A stretch of 11,014 nucleotides of DNA, taken from assembly GCA_021839785.1 (NCBI GenBank), contig JAKCAB010000695.1:1-11014 (forward strand), in the 5' to 3' direction. Source of the DNA: a bacterium. GTDB taxonomy: Bacteria > Verrucomicrobiota > Verrucomicrobiae > Limisphaerales > J093. How positions within the stretch are numbered: position 1 is the first letter of the stretch; the number at the start of each line of letters is the position of its first letter. The notes under the pieces were generated by a model that searched no databases, was not told where the DNA came from, and worked only from the letters and a program-made list of their open reading frames with translations. This document shows, piece by piece, positions 1-6,946 of this stretch. The translations under genes were made by a program, and so were the position numbers.

Positions 1-113
1 AGGGGAGGTCTGCACCAAACCGGATTGGGCACTCCTCAACCCCAAAACCCCAAGAAATCTGCGCCCCCTGCCCCTGAAAAAAGTCAAACCTCGTTCCAGT
101 TGCGAAAGTCGGG

Positions 114-1697
114 CTAGCGGCTGGCGGCGCGTCCGCTGTCGGTCCGGATTTCCACGATGTCGTGCGGGGCCGCCTCGCGAATACCGGCGACGGTGACCCG
201 CGTATAACGCGCCTTGGCGCGCAACTGACCCAGATTCGCGGCGCCGAGGTAGCCCATGCCGGATTGGATACCGCCGATCAACTGGGTGAGCACGTCGTCC
301 ACCGAACCGGCGGCCTCTTTCAGGGCTTCGACGCCCTCGGCGGCGATTTTCCGCGTGGCATTCTTGGCGTGGCCGTAGCGAGCGGCCGCACCCGCTTTCA
401 TCGCCGCCAGGCTGCCCATGCCCCGGTACCGTTTGTAGAGTTTCCCGTCGATTTCCAGAACCTCGCCGGGCGCCTCGGTGCAGCCGGCGAACAAGCCTCC
501 GCACATGACTGCGTCGGACAGTGTGAGCGCCTTCACGATGTCGCCGGACTTGGTGATGCCGCCGTCGGCGACGATGCTGACGCCGGTTTTCTGCGCCGCG
601 CGGAAACAGACGTAAAGCGCCGTCAATTGCGGAATACCCACCCCGGCGACGACGCGGGTGGTGCAGATCGATCCAGGCCCTTGCCCGACCTTGACCGCGT
701 TCGCTCCACAAGCGGCGAGAAACTCCACCCCGGCCGCGCTGGTCACATTGCCCGCCAGGATCGGCAGGTCCGGAAAGGCTTTCCGGATCATCCGCACGGC
801 TTCGCCCACACCGGCGCTGTGGCCGTGCGCTGTGGAGACCGCCACCAGGTCCAGCCCGCGCTCCACAAGGTGACCGACGTGCGCGAGCAGATGATCGCGG
901 TCCAACTCACCGAACGCGTTGCGTGTGGCCGACACCGCCGCGCCGCAGAGGAGGCGGAATTTCGCATCCCGCGCGGGGCGGAACTGCGCGTTACGCTCCT
1001 GCGTGATGCGCTCGATGTCGCTCATGGTGAACAGACCTCGCAGGTTGTCCTCGCCGTCCACCACCAGGAGCTTGTGAATGCCCGGGTGGTCCGTGAAAAA
1101 GCGATCCGCCCGCGCGATCGGATCCGCGCCGAGCTCGCTTTGCAGGATGGTGTGGACCTGGGCGCGGGGGGTCAGCGCCTCGCACACGGTGCGGCGGGCG
1201 TAGCGCGGCTTGACCACGTGGCTCGAGAGCAGGCCCACCAGCTTGCCCGCGTCGTCCACGACGGGAAAGGTGCTGAAGGCAAACCGGCGCTCGTCCATCA
1301 TGGTGAGCACGTCGCCGATGTACTGCTGGGGAGCCACCTTGATCGGTTCCTGGATGAGGCCGTGGACGTGGTTCTTGACGCGGCTGACTTCCGAGAGCTG
1401 CTGGCGCTCGGTCATGTTGTAATGGATGACGCCCAACCCTCCATTGAGCGCCATGGCAGTGGCCATGCGCGACTCGGTGACGGTGTCCATGTCGGCGGAA
1501 ACGATCGGGATGTGCAGGTGCAGCCGTTCCGTGAGCTGGGTGTCCAACTGCGTGTCCCGCGGAAGGATGTCCGAAAACAACGTGGCCAGGCTCACGTCGT
1601 CGTAGGTTAAGGCGGTGCCATGTTGGGTGGAAAAAAACGCATCCGCCGGCTGGTAGAACTGGTCGTCGAGGTCGGAAAGCGGTAGCGAGTTTGCCAT
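114..1697 (-). CDS. guaB: Inosine-5'-monophosphate dehydrogenase
   Basis: It oxidises IMP to XMP with NAD+, the committed step of GMP synthesis, in the cytosol. The 527-residue protein shows the IMPDH plan: an N-terminal barrel part with SADMDTVTE (about 67-75), two CBS domains (about 118-233), the catalytic loop GPGSICTTR with nucleophile Cys345, the [11 protein letters not shown] phosphate-binding loop, an Arg-Tyr pair in the flap (AARYG) and the SGMGYLGA segment near the C-terminus. CBS domains plus the flap argue against GMP reductase. It is about 40 residues longer than E. coli GuaB, mostly through an N-terminal extension. One oddity is VSTAHGHS at 287-294: family members normally have Asp where Ser288 stands, and that Asp contacts the NAD ribose. 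The ATG at 1697 is the only sensible start and has no Shine-Dalgarno sequence. It is transcribed away from the DUF1444 gene across a shared control region. Confidence 0.95.
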   Translation of the reverse strand: MANSLPLSDLDDQFYQPADAFFSTQHGTALTYDDVSLATLFSDILPRDTQLDTQLTERLHLHIPIVSADMDTVTESRMATAMALNGGLGVIHYNMTERQQLSEVSRVKNHVHGLIQEPIKVAPQQYIGDVLTMMDERRFAFSTFPVVDDAGKLVGLLSSHVVKPRYARRTVCEALTPRAQVHTILQSELGADPIARADRFFTDHPGIHKLLVVDGEDNLRGLFTMSDIERITQERNAQFRPARDAKFRLLCGAAVSATRNAFGELDRDHLLAHVGHLVERGLDLVAVSTAHGHSAGVGEAVRMIRKAFPDLPILAGNVTSAAGVEFLAACGANAVKVGQGPGSICTTRVVAGVGIPQLTALYVCFRAAQKTGVSIVADGGITKSGDIVKALTLSDAVMCGGLFAGCTEAPGEVLEIDGKLYKRYRGMGSLAAMKAGAAARYGHAKNATRKIAAEGVEALKEAAGSVDDVLTQLIGGIQSGMGYLGAANLGQLRAKARYTRVTVAGIREAAPHDIVEIRTDSGRAASR

Positions 1698-1702
1698 GTC
1701 GA

Positions 1703-1732
1703 ATATTGCCAGAGCCCTCGCGCGGCTGGCAA
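1703..1732 (-). promoter_or_regulatory. Possible guaB promoter, near-leaderless
   Basis: Read on the minus strand there is TTGCCA (1732-1727), an 18-base spacer, then CAATAT (1708-1703), five bases before the guaB ATG. The hexamers resemble sigma-70 -35 and -10 elements. If used, transcription would begin at or inside the start codon, which fits the missing Shine-Dalgarno sequence. A second possible -35, TTGACA, lies further upstream but has no good -10 at normal spacing. Sequence resemblance only. Confidence 0.3.
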
Positions 1733-1756
1733 GCCGGAACCATGCGGGGAGGCATG

Positions 1757-1794
1757 TGTCAAAAACTGTCGCAATTGCGACACAATATGTGACA
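1757..1794. promoter_or_regulatory. Palindromic operator-like site
   Basis: A perfect 16-bp palindrome, TGTCGCAATTGCGACA, occupies 1767-1782. It is flanked nearly symmetrically by further half-sites, TGTCA at 1757-1761 and TGACA at 1790-1794. The 5-6-5 layout TGTCG-N6-CGACA is that of CRP/FNR-family sites and fits the CooA consensus TGTCR-N6-YGACA. It lies 70-85 bp before the guaB start and 169-184 bp before the DUF1444 start, so either or both could be controlled. The regulator is not in the window and its identity is inference. Confidence 0.6.
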
Positions 1795-1858
1795 GGTTGC
1801 TTACTTCAAACCTCGCTCTGCGGGGCAAAGAATGAAAACAAACCCGCTGAAAACTCTT

Positions 1859-1887
1859 CCCGGTCAAGGACTCTTGGCCAGACCGGG
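1859..1887 (+). other. Hairpin in the DUF1444 leader
   Basis: CCCGGT (1859-1864) pairs with ACCGGG (1882-1887), and an inner CAAG/CTTG stem closes a GACT tetraloop, leaving an asymmetric internal loop. It has no following T-run, so it is not a standard terminator. It lies 64 nt before the DUF1444 ATG and would be in the mRNA leader if transcription starts near the palindrome. Function unknown. Confidence 0.3.
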
Positions 1888-1950
1888 CTCGCGCTAGAAA
1901 TCCGGGTGGACAAGGCGTCACCGCCCAACCAGATTGGTTTGCATGTGCGG

Positions 1951-2748
1951 ATGAAAACGCCCGACCCATCCGATCCGCTTCTTACCTTCGCCGACCGCGT
2001 GCTGGCGTTGGTCCGCGAACTTTACCCGGACCAGGCCGCGCGGCTGGCTCCGGGCGGCGAGCACATCCGCATCGGCGAGGCGCAATTCGGTCTGGCGAAC
2101 CTGGAGGCCAAGTTCGCGCTCAGCGACGGCTCGGACGCCCGCCTGCGCGAATTGGTGCGCCAGCATTTCGAGGTCCTGCTCACCGACCAAACCGGCGAAC
2201 TTACCGGCAAACTCTCGTGGGGCGAAGCGAAGCCAATCCTGCTCCCGCAACTCATGCCGGCTTCGTTTCGACAACAGGCGCCGCTGGTCCACCGGCCTTT
2301 CGTGGCCGGCGTGCTCATCGGGTTCGTCATCGACGCCGAGCGTGGTTATCGTTACGCCCGCGACGACGAACTGGACGCCTGGGGGGTCACCCTCGACCAG
2401 GCGCTGGAGCACGCCCTCGCCAATCTCGCGCTCAAGTCGCACGACCTCAAAGTCCACGCGGTGCTGGACCGTGACCGTTTCCTCGCCCTCCAAACCAACG
2501 ACGGCTACGACGCCGCGCGCATTCTGCTGCCGCGATGGCGGGCGTTGGCCGGCGAACATCTGAGTTTCCCGTTTCGTTTCGGCATTCCCAACCGCGACTT
2601 CCTGATCTGTTGGTCGGCCGACACCAGCGCGGGCACCCAGGCCGCGTTTCGCGCCAAACTTGCGGAGGATTTCGAACGGCAGCCGTATCCGCTGAGCAAG
2701 GGCGCCTTTGAAATGGACGAGGCCGGCGATCTCACGCCCCTGGAGTGA
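1951..2748 (+). CDS. DUF1444 (YtpQ-family) protein
   Basis: A 265-residue cytosolic protein with no signal peptide or membrane segment. It shows the conserved pattern of the DUF1444/YtpQ family: a middle PLVHRPFVAGVLIGFVID, an acidic stretch with YRYARDDELDAWG, DGYDAARILLPR, then PNRDFLICWSAD and the terminal YPLSKGAFE. The family is widespread but has no established biochemical role, so none is assigned. The frame is open back to 1696. The ATG at 1951 is chosen because family-like sequence (LLTFADRVLALVRELYPDQ) begins just after it and the upstream translation has no family character; a GTG at 1945 is also possible. The gene diverges from guaB and ends 125 bp before tgt, so it need not share a transcript with tgt. 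Confidence 0.85.
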   Translation: MKTPDPSDPLLTFADRVLALVRELYPDQAARLAPGGEHIRIGEAQFGLANLEAKFALSDGSDARLRELVRQHFEVLLTDQTGELTGKLSWGEAKPILLPQLMPASFRQQAPLVHRPFVAGVLIGFVIDAERGYRYARDDELDAWGVTLDQALEHALANLALKSHDLKVHAVLDRDRFLALQTNDGYDAARILLPRWRALAGEHLSFPFRFGIPNRDFLICWSADTSAGTQAAFRAKLAEDFERQPYPLSKGAFEMDEAGDLTPLE

Positions 2749-2832
2749 GTTCCGCGTGGGGGGGTGTGCGAGTTCAGCTCTTTTCGGCGACCGGCCTTGT
2801 TGCCTTCGCGGCCGTCCCCTCAGCCGCAGTTC

Positions 2833-2838
2833 TATGCT
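2833..2838 (+). promoter_or_regulatory. Possible -10 element before tgt
   Basis: TATGCT lies 35 nt before the tgt ATG in the 125-bp gap after the DUF1444 gene. No -35 is seen at standard spacing (TTGCCT upstream is too far). A separate tgt promoter is plausible but weakly supported. Confidence 0.2.
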
Positions 2839-2873
2839 GCGCCGGTGCGGATTTCCTGCTTTAACCGGGCGCG

Positions 2874-4010
2874 ATGTTCGAGTTGCTCAAGACCGACCAC
2901 TCCTCCAAAGCCCGGCTGGGCCGGCTGACCACCGCGCGCGGCGTCATCGACACGCCGGTGTACATGCCGGTGGGCACCCAGGCCACGGTCAAGGCGTTGG
3001 ACCCGCGCGAACTCCTCGAGATGGGCACGCAGATCATCCTCGGGAACACCTACCATCTGAACATCCGGCCCGGCCTCGACATCATCCGCGGCGCCGGCAA
3101 TTTGCACGCCTTCATGGCCTGGCCGCAACCGATTTTGACCGACAGCGGCGGTTTCCAAGTCTTCAGCCTGGCCAAGATCCGCAAGGTTCATGCCCACGGC
3201 GTGGAGTTCAGATCGCACCTCGACGGCTCCTCGCTGTTTCTCGGTCCGAAGGAGGCGATGGAGATCCAACGGGTGCTCGGTTCGGACATCGCGATGGCGT
3301 TCGACGAATGCCCGCCGCACGATTGCGACGCCCGCGAACGTCACCTTGCCGTGGACCGCACGATCCGTTGGGCGCGCGAGTGTCGCGAGCAACCGCGCGC
3401 GGCGGACCAGCGAGTTTTCGGGATCGTCCAGGGAGGGAGCGATCCGCACCTCCGCGAGAAGTGCGCGCGCGCGATCGTGGCGCTGGACTTCGACGGTTAC
3501 GCGATTGGGGGCGTCAGTGTGGGCGAACCGGAACCGGAGATGATGAAGGCCGTGGAAATCACCGAGCCGCACCTGCCGGCCGACAAGGCGCGGTACGCGA
3601 TGGGCCTCGGCACGCCCGCCCAGATGGTGGAGTTGGTCGCGCGGGGCGTGGACATGTTCGACTGCGTGTTGCCCACGCGCGTGGCCCGCAACGGCACCGC
3701 CTTCACGCGGCGCGGCACGTTCGCAGTCAAAGGCGGCGCGGTGAAGGCCGAGTTCCGGCCCATCGAGGAGGGCTGCGAATGCTTCGCCTGCCGGCATTTC
3801 ACGCGGGCCTACATCCGGCATTTGCTGAACGTGAACGAAATCCTCGGCCTGCGGCTGGTGAGCGTGCACAACACGTTTTTCTACCTGCAAGTCATGCGCG
3901 AAATCCGCGCGCACCTGGCCGCGGGCACCTTTGCCGAATACCGGCGCGAGTTTGCCGCGAGCTACGTCCCGACCCGCCGCGTGCTGGCCGCGCGGGCGCT
4001 GGCGGCTTAA
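2874..4010 (+). CDS. tgt: Queuine/preQ1 tRNA-ribosyltransferase
   Basis: It exchanges guanine at the wobble position 34 of GUN-anticodon tRNAs (Asp, Asn, His, Tyr) for preQ1, the base-insertion step of queuosine synthesis. The 378 residues match the usual bacterial length. The active-site motif DSGGFQVFSL has the acid/base Asp90, and FDCVLPTR has the nucleophile Asp263. The substrate loop includes GIVQGG and GGVSVGE. The structural zinc site is complete: Cys301, Cys303, Cys306 (CECFAC) and His332. The ATG at 2874 gives the usual N-terminus (FELLKTD) but has no obvious Shine-Dalgarno sequence. No other queuosine gene is in the window. It is first in a run of plus-strand housekeeping genes; the next gene starts 101 nt downstream. 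Confidence 0.97.
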   Translation: MFELLKTDHSSKARLGRLTTARGVIDTPVYMPVGTQATVKALDPRELLEMGTQIILGNTYHLNIRPGLDIIRGAGNLHAFMAWPQPILTDSGGFQVFSLAKIRKVHAHGVEFRSHLDGSSLFLGPKEAMEIQRVLGSDIAMAFDECPPHDCDARERHLAVDRTIRWARECREQPRAADQRVFGIVQGGSDPHLREKCARAIVALDFDGYAIGGVSVGEPEPEMMKAVEITEPHLPADKARYAMGLGTPAQMVELVARGVDMFDCVLPTRVARNGTAFTRRGTFAVKGGAVKAEFRPIEEGCECFACRHFTRAYIRHLLNVNEILGLRLVSVHNTFFYLQVMREIRAHLAAGTFAEYRREFAASYVPTRRVLAARALAA

Positions 4011-4111
4011 GGCCGAAGATTGCGCCAGCCATGTCTGACAGCGCTTCGCCGGGGGGGAGCAGCCACGTTTTTGGGTCGTGCCGGTGGCCGGCCGGGGCTA
4101 GGCTGGGGCCG

Positions 4112-4834
4112 ATGCTTTCGTTCAAGCGATGGTCGGTGGATTCCTTGCTGCGCCTGCTGCTGAAGCTGTTCCTCACGCTCGGTCTGCTGGGCGTGGCGGC
4201 GGCCGCCGGCGAGCGGTTTTGGACCACCGCGCCGGAGGAGACGCGTCAGTTCTGGCTGTCGCTATCGGCCGGGATGGCCATGCAGGTCAGCTCCCTTGTC
4301 CTGGTCGCGCTTTTTCTGCGCGAGAACGCCCTCGACTGGCGCGACGCGTTTGGCCTTACAACTCAACGGGCCGGGTGGATGGTGGGTTTGGGCGTGGCCG
4401 CGGCCGGAGTGGTGTTCGGCGCTGCGCTGGTCTTAATCAGTGGCAGCCGTTGGTTGATGGAACTGGTTCATCTGACCCCCCAAGCGCAAAGCACCGTCGA
4501 GGCATTGCGCGATACGAGCGATTGGACGCGGCAATTCGCCATTGGCGTAACTACCGTCTTGCTGGCGCCCGTCTTCGAGGAGGTGCTCTTCCGCGGCCTG
4601 TTGTACCCCGCGGTGAAACAGGCCGGACTTCCGCGCACGGCTTTGTGGGGAACGGCGTTGCTGTTCGCGGCCAGTCATCTGAATCTGCTGACGTTCGTCC
4701 CGCTCGTTTTCTTTGCCGTGGTGTTGACGTTGCTTTACGAGCGCACCGACAATTTGCTCGCGCCCATCGCGGCCCATGCCGCCTTCAACCTCACGAATTT
4801 CCTCTGGGTCTTGTGCGGGGGGGCGACCCGCTGA
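4112..4834 (+). CDS. CPBP-family intramembrane metalloprotease
   Basis: A 240-residue integral membrane protein of the CPBP family (CAAX protease/bacteriocin-processing, formerly Abi), with several hydrophobic segments (about 14-32, 52-69, 88-110, 142-156, 178-209, 216-236). The three catalytic motifs are present: EEVLFR (Glu156, Glu157, Arg161), FAASH (Phe185, His189) and HAAFN (His222, Asn226), so it should be active. Substrate unknown. The frame is open far upstream, but that part is an out-of-frame translation of tgt. The ATG at 4112 is preferred because hydrophobic sequence starts just after it; an ATG at 4031, 20 nt after tgt, would add 27 residues of low-complexity Gly/Ser/Arg sequence. 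TAGGCT at 4099-4104 ends 7 nt before the ATG and could be a -10. The thiL start is 7 nt downstream, implying cotranscription. Confidence 0.9.
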   Translation: MLSFKRWSVDSLLRLLLKLFLTLGLLGVAAAAGERFWTTAPEETRQFWLSLSAGMAMQVSSLVLVALFLRENALDWRDAFGLTTQRAGWMVGLGVAAAGVVFGAALVLISGSRWLMELVHLTPQAQSTVEALRDTSDWTRQFAIGVTTVLLAPVFEEVLFRGLLYPAVKQAGLPRTALWGTALLFAASHLNLLTFVPLVFFAVVLTLLYERTDNLLAPIAAHAAFNLTNFLWVLCGGATR

Positions 4835-4841
4835 GCCGGCT

Positions 4842-5780
4842 GTGAACGAGTTCGAACTCATCGCCCGCCTGACCCCCGGCCTGCCCGGCAATGCCACGGT
4901 CGTCGTCGGCGCGGGCGACGATTGCGCGGTGCTGGACCTCGGCCTGCCGGGGCGCTGGCTGCTCTTCAAAACCGACGCGGTCGTGGAAGGCATCCACTTC
5001 GACGCGACCGCACGCCCCGAACAGATCGGCCACAAAGCGCTGGCGCGGTGTTTGAGCGACATCGCGGCGATGGCGGGCGAGCCTTCGAGCGCGCTGGTCA
5101 CGCTGGCCTTGCCGACGCGGTTCGAGACGGGATTTGTCGAGCGCGTCTATGCCGGTCTCAACGCGTTGGCTCGACGACACGGCGTGGCCATCGTGGGCGG
5201 CGAAACCACGACCAACCCGGAGCGGTTGCTGTTGTCCATCGCCGTGTTGGGGAGCGTGGCAAAGGACAAGGTGGTGCTGCGCCGCGGCTCCCAGCCGGGC
5301 GACGCCGTCTTTGTGACCGGCGAACTGGGCGGTTCGCTCGCGGGCCGGCATTTGGAGTTCGAGCCGCGCCTGGCCGAGGCGCGCTGGCTGGCCGACCACT
5401 TTGCCGTGCATGCGATGATCGATCTCAGCGATGGGCTCGCCGGCGACTTGTGCCACCTCCTCGAGGCCGGCGGGGTGGGGGCGGAATTGTCGTCCGCCGC
5501 CATCCCGGTCAGCCGCGCGGCGAAGCGGCAGGCGCAAGTTTCCACGCGCGCGAAGCCGCCCCGGCTCGCGGCGTTGACGGACGGGGAGGATTTCGAGTTG
5601 CTGTTTACGCTGGCCAGCCGCGACGCCGTCCCGCTGCTCGACACGTGGAAAGCGCGCTTTCCGGGTTTGCGGCTGAGTTGCATCGGCAAAATCACCGCCG
5701 AGCCCGGCTTGCGAGTGCGTGACCGGCGGGGCGTGACCCCTTCGAATGTGCATGGCTACGCTCATTTCGCGCAGTCCTGA
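4842..5780 (+). CDS. thiL: Thiamine-monophosphate kinase
   Basis: It phosphorylates thiamine monophosphate to thiamine diphosphate with ATP, the last step of cofactor synthesis, in the cytosol. The 312 residues are the usual length for the PurM/ThiL fold. Motifs in order: VGAGDDCAVL (22-31, Mg-ATP aspartates), TDAVVEGIHF (44-53), SDIAAMAGEP (72-81), VGGETTT (118-124), IDLSDGLAGDLCHLL (193-207) and DGEDFELLFT (247-256). The GTG at 4842 is chosen: it starts 7 nt after the protease stop and gives the family N-terminus NEFELIARL. An in-frame ATG at 4776 would add 22 residues of non-family sequence and overlap the protease by 59 nt. The 3' end overlaps tsaE by 35 nt. No other thiamine gene is nearby. 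Confidence 0.95.
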   Translation: MNEFELIARLTPGLPGNATVVVGAGDDCAVLDLGLPGRWLLFKTDAVVEGIHFDATARPEQIGHKALARCLSDIAAMAGEPSSALVTLALPTRFETGFVERVYAGLNALARRHGVAIVGGETTTNPERLLLSIAVLGSVAKDKVVLRRGSQPGDAVFVTGELGGSLAGRHLEFEPRLAEARWLADHFAVHAMIDLSDGLAGDLCHLLEAGGVGAELSSAAIPVSRAAKRQAQVSTRAKPPRLAALTDGEDFELLFTLASRDAVPLLDTWKARFPGLRLSCIGKITAEPGLRVRDRRGVTPSNVHGYAHFAQS

Positions 5781-6192
5781 AGAGACGCTGGCCTTGGGCC
5801 GGGCCTGGGGCGAAAGCGCCATGCCGAGTTGGATCGTGGGCTTGAGCGGCGATCTTGGCGCGGGCAAGACGCAACTCGTGAAAGGCCTCGCGCTCGGCTT
5901 GGGCGTGACCGCGCGGGTGCATTCGCCGACGTTCGCGATTGTGTGCGAATACGCGGACGGGCGGCTGCCGCTGGCGCACCTGGATTTGTATCGCCTGGAG
6001 ACTGCGGCGGCGCTGCAAGGTGCAGGCCTCGAGGATTACCTGCTCGCCCCGCGCGGGGTCGTGGTCGTGGAATGGTTCGAGCGGTGGCTTGACCACGGCT
6101 TGCCGGTGGACGCCGCGCGCCTGCGACGCGTGCAAATCGAGACCGTGAACGCTAACGAACGACGCATCAGCTATGACGATACTGGCGCTTGA
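5746..6192 (+). CDS. tsaE: tRNA t6A synthesis ATPase TsaE
   Basis: ATPase partner of the TsaB-TsaD complex, which puts threonylcarbamoyl on A37 of ANN-decoding tRNAs (t6A). The 148-residue protein has the Walker A motif GDLGAGKT (35-42), the switch-like HSPTF (59-63), HLDLYRL (78-84) with Asp80, and VVVVEWFERW (105-114) with the conserved Glu-Trp. A second in-frame ATG at 5752 gives a typical N-terminus (ATLISRSPEET) and may be the true start. The start lies inside thiL (35-nt overlap) and the end overlaps tsaB by 20 nt, so translational coupling is likely. It differs from ordinary P-loop NTPases in its small size and the HSPTF signature. Confidence 0.95.
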   Translation: MCMATLISRSPEETLALGRAWGESAMPSWIVGLSGDLGAGKTQLVKGLALGLGVTARVHSPTFAIVCEYADGRLPLAHLDLYRLETAAALQGAGLEDYLLAPRGVVVVEWFERWLDHGLPVDAARLRRVQIETVNANERRISYDDTGA

Positions 6193-6847
6193 GTTCTCCT
6201 CGCAGCGTCGAAGCGTCGCGGCGCTGACCCGCGACGCGGATGGCCTGGAGCGCATTGGGCGGGCCTGCGAAGCCGTCGGCCGGGCCACGCCGGCGTTTAG
6301 CTTGATCGAGCGCGCACTGGCCAAGGCCGGCCTGGCGCGCGAGGCGGTTGACCGGATCGCGGTCGGTTTGGGGCCGGGCAGTTACACGGGCATTCGTGCT
6401 GCGATTGCCATTGCCCAAGGCTGGCAACTGGCGCGCGGCGTGGCGTTGGTGGGCGTCGAAAGCGTCCGTTGCCTGGCGGTGCAGCTTCACGCCGCAGGCG
6501 AGCGGGGCCGACGCCATTTGGTCGTGGATGCCCAGCGCCGGGAGTTTTACCGCGCGACCTACGAACTGGCCGCGGACGGACCGCACGCGGTCGAGCCGCT
6601 GCGGATCGTGCCCGCCGCGGAAATCGAAGCGTGTCTGGGACGGGGCGAGACGGTGCTGGGGCCGGACGTGGCGGCGACCTGCCGGGGCGCGCGCAACGCC
6701 TGGCCGGATGCGATAACCGCCGCTCGAATTTCCAGAAGCAGCGACGCTGTTTTGCCCGGAGAAGCGTTGACCCCGATTTACCTGCGTGAAGTCAGCTTTT
6801 TGAAGGCGTTGCCACCACGGGGTTCGGATCGCTTATCTGCCCGATAA
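6173..6847 (+). CDS. tsaB: tRNA t6A synthesis protein TsaB
   Basis: A catalytically inactive paralogue of TsaD that scaffolds the t6A complex (TsaB-TsaD-TsaE). The 224 residues show the ASKHA-type fold: the N-terminal strand MTILALEFSS, the family signature GLGPGSYTGIR (65-75), VVDAQRREFYRA (117-128) and the C-terminal PIYLREVSF (201-209). The N-terminal strand has Glu at position 7 where many homologues have Asp (LALDTS). The ATG overlaps the end of tsaE by 20 nt, which fixes the start. tsaD and rimI, often neighbours, are absent; a different gene class begins 99 nt downstream. Confidence 0.93.
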   Translation: MTILALEFSSQRRSVAALTRDADGLERIGRACEAVGRATPAFSLIERALAKAGLAREAVDRIAVGLGPGSYTGIRAAIAIAQGWQLARGVALVGVESVRCLAVQLHAAGERGRRHLVVDAQRREFYRATYELAADGPHAVEPLRIVPAAEIEACLGRGETVLGPDVAATCRGARNAWPDAITAARISRSSDAVLPGEALTPIYLREVSFLKALPPRGSDRLSAR

Positions 6848-6856
6848 CCCATAAGA

Positions 6857-6900
6857 CCCGCCCCAAGGCCACGGGACGGCGGGCTCAGATTTCGCTTGTT
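6857..6900 (+). terminator. Possible weak terminator after tsaB
   Basis: CCCGCC (6857-6862) can pair with GGCGGG (6878-6883), leaving a 15-base loop. T-rich sequence follows, but it is interrupted (TTTCGCTTGTTTCTG). It stands between the housekeeping run and the electron-transfer genes, where a transcript end is expected. The stem is short and the T-run poor. Confidence 0.35.
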
Positions 6901-6946
6901 TCTGTCGCGCGGGCGTGGTTTCTGGCGGCAAACAAAACTAATCGAA

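Noticed and set aside
1..113. Search for a gene or terminator in the left edge
   Set aside because: I find no supported coding frame and no clear hairpin. A T6 run on the minus strand after guaB has no stem before it.
162..1610. A 482-codon open frame on the plus strand opposite guaB
   Set aside because: Its translation is Arg/His/Gly-rich with no domain, and it mirrors the well-supported guaB gene; long antisense frames are expected at this GC content.
2708..4030. Upstream extension of the CPBP protease frame across tgt
   Set aside because: It is an out-of-frame translation of tgt, Arg/Pro/Gly-rich and without family similarity, so not a fusion protein.
4791..5867. A 358-codon minus-strand frame opposite thiL
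   Set aside because: No recognisable domain; thiL on the plus strand has all family motifs in order.
6896..6946. TTG start extending the multihaem cytochrome by 17 residues
   Set aside because: It would push the signal peptide away from the N-terminus, and an ATG at 6947 gives a normal exported protein.
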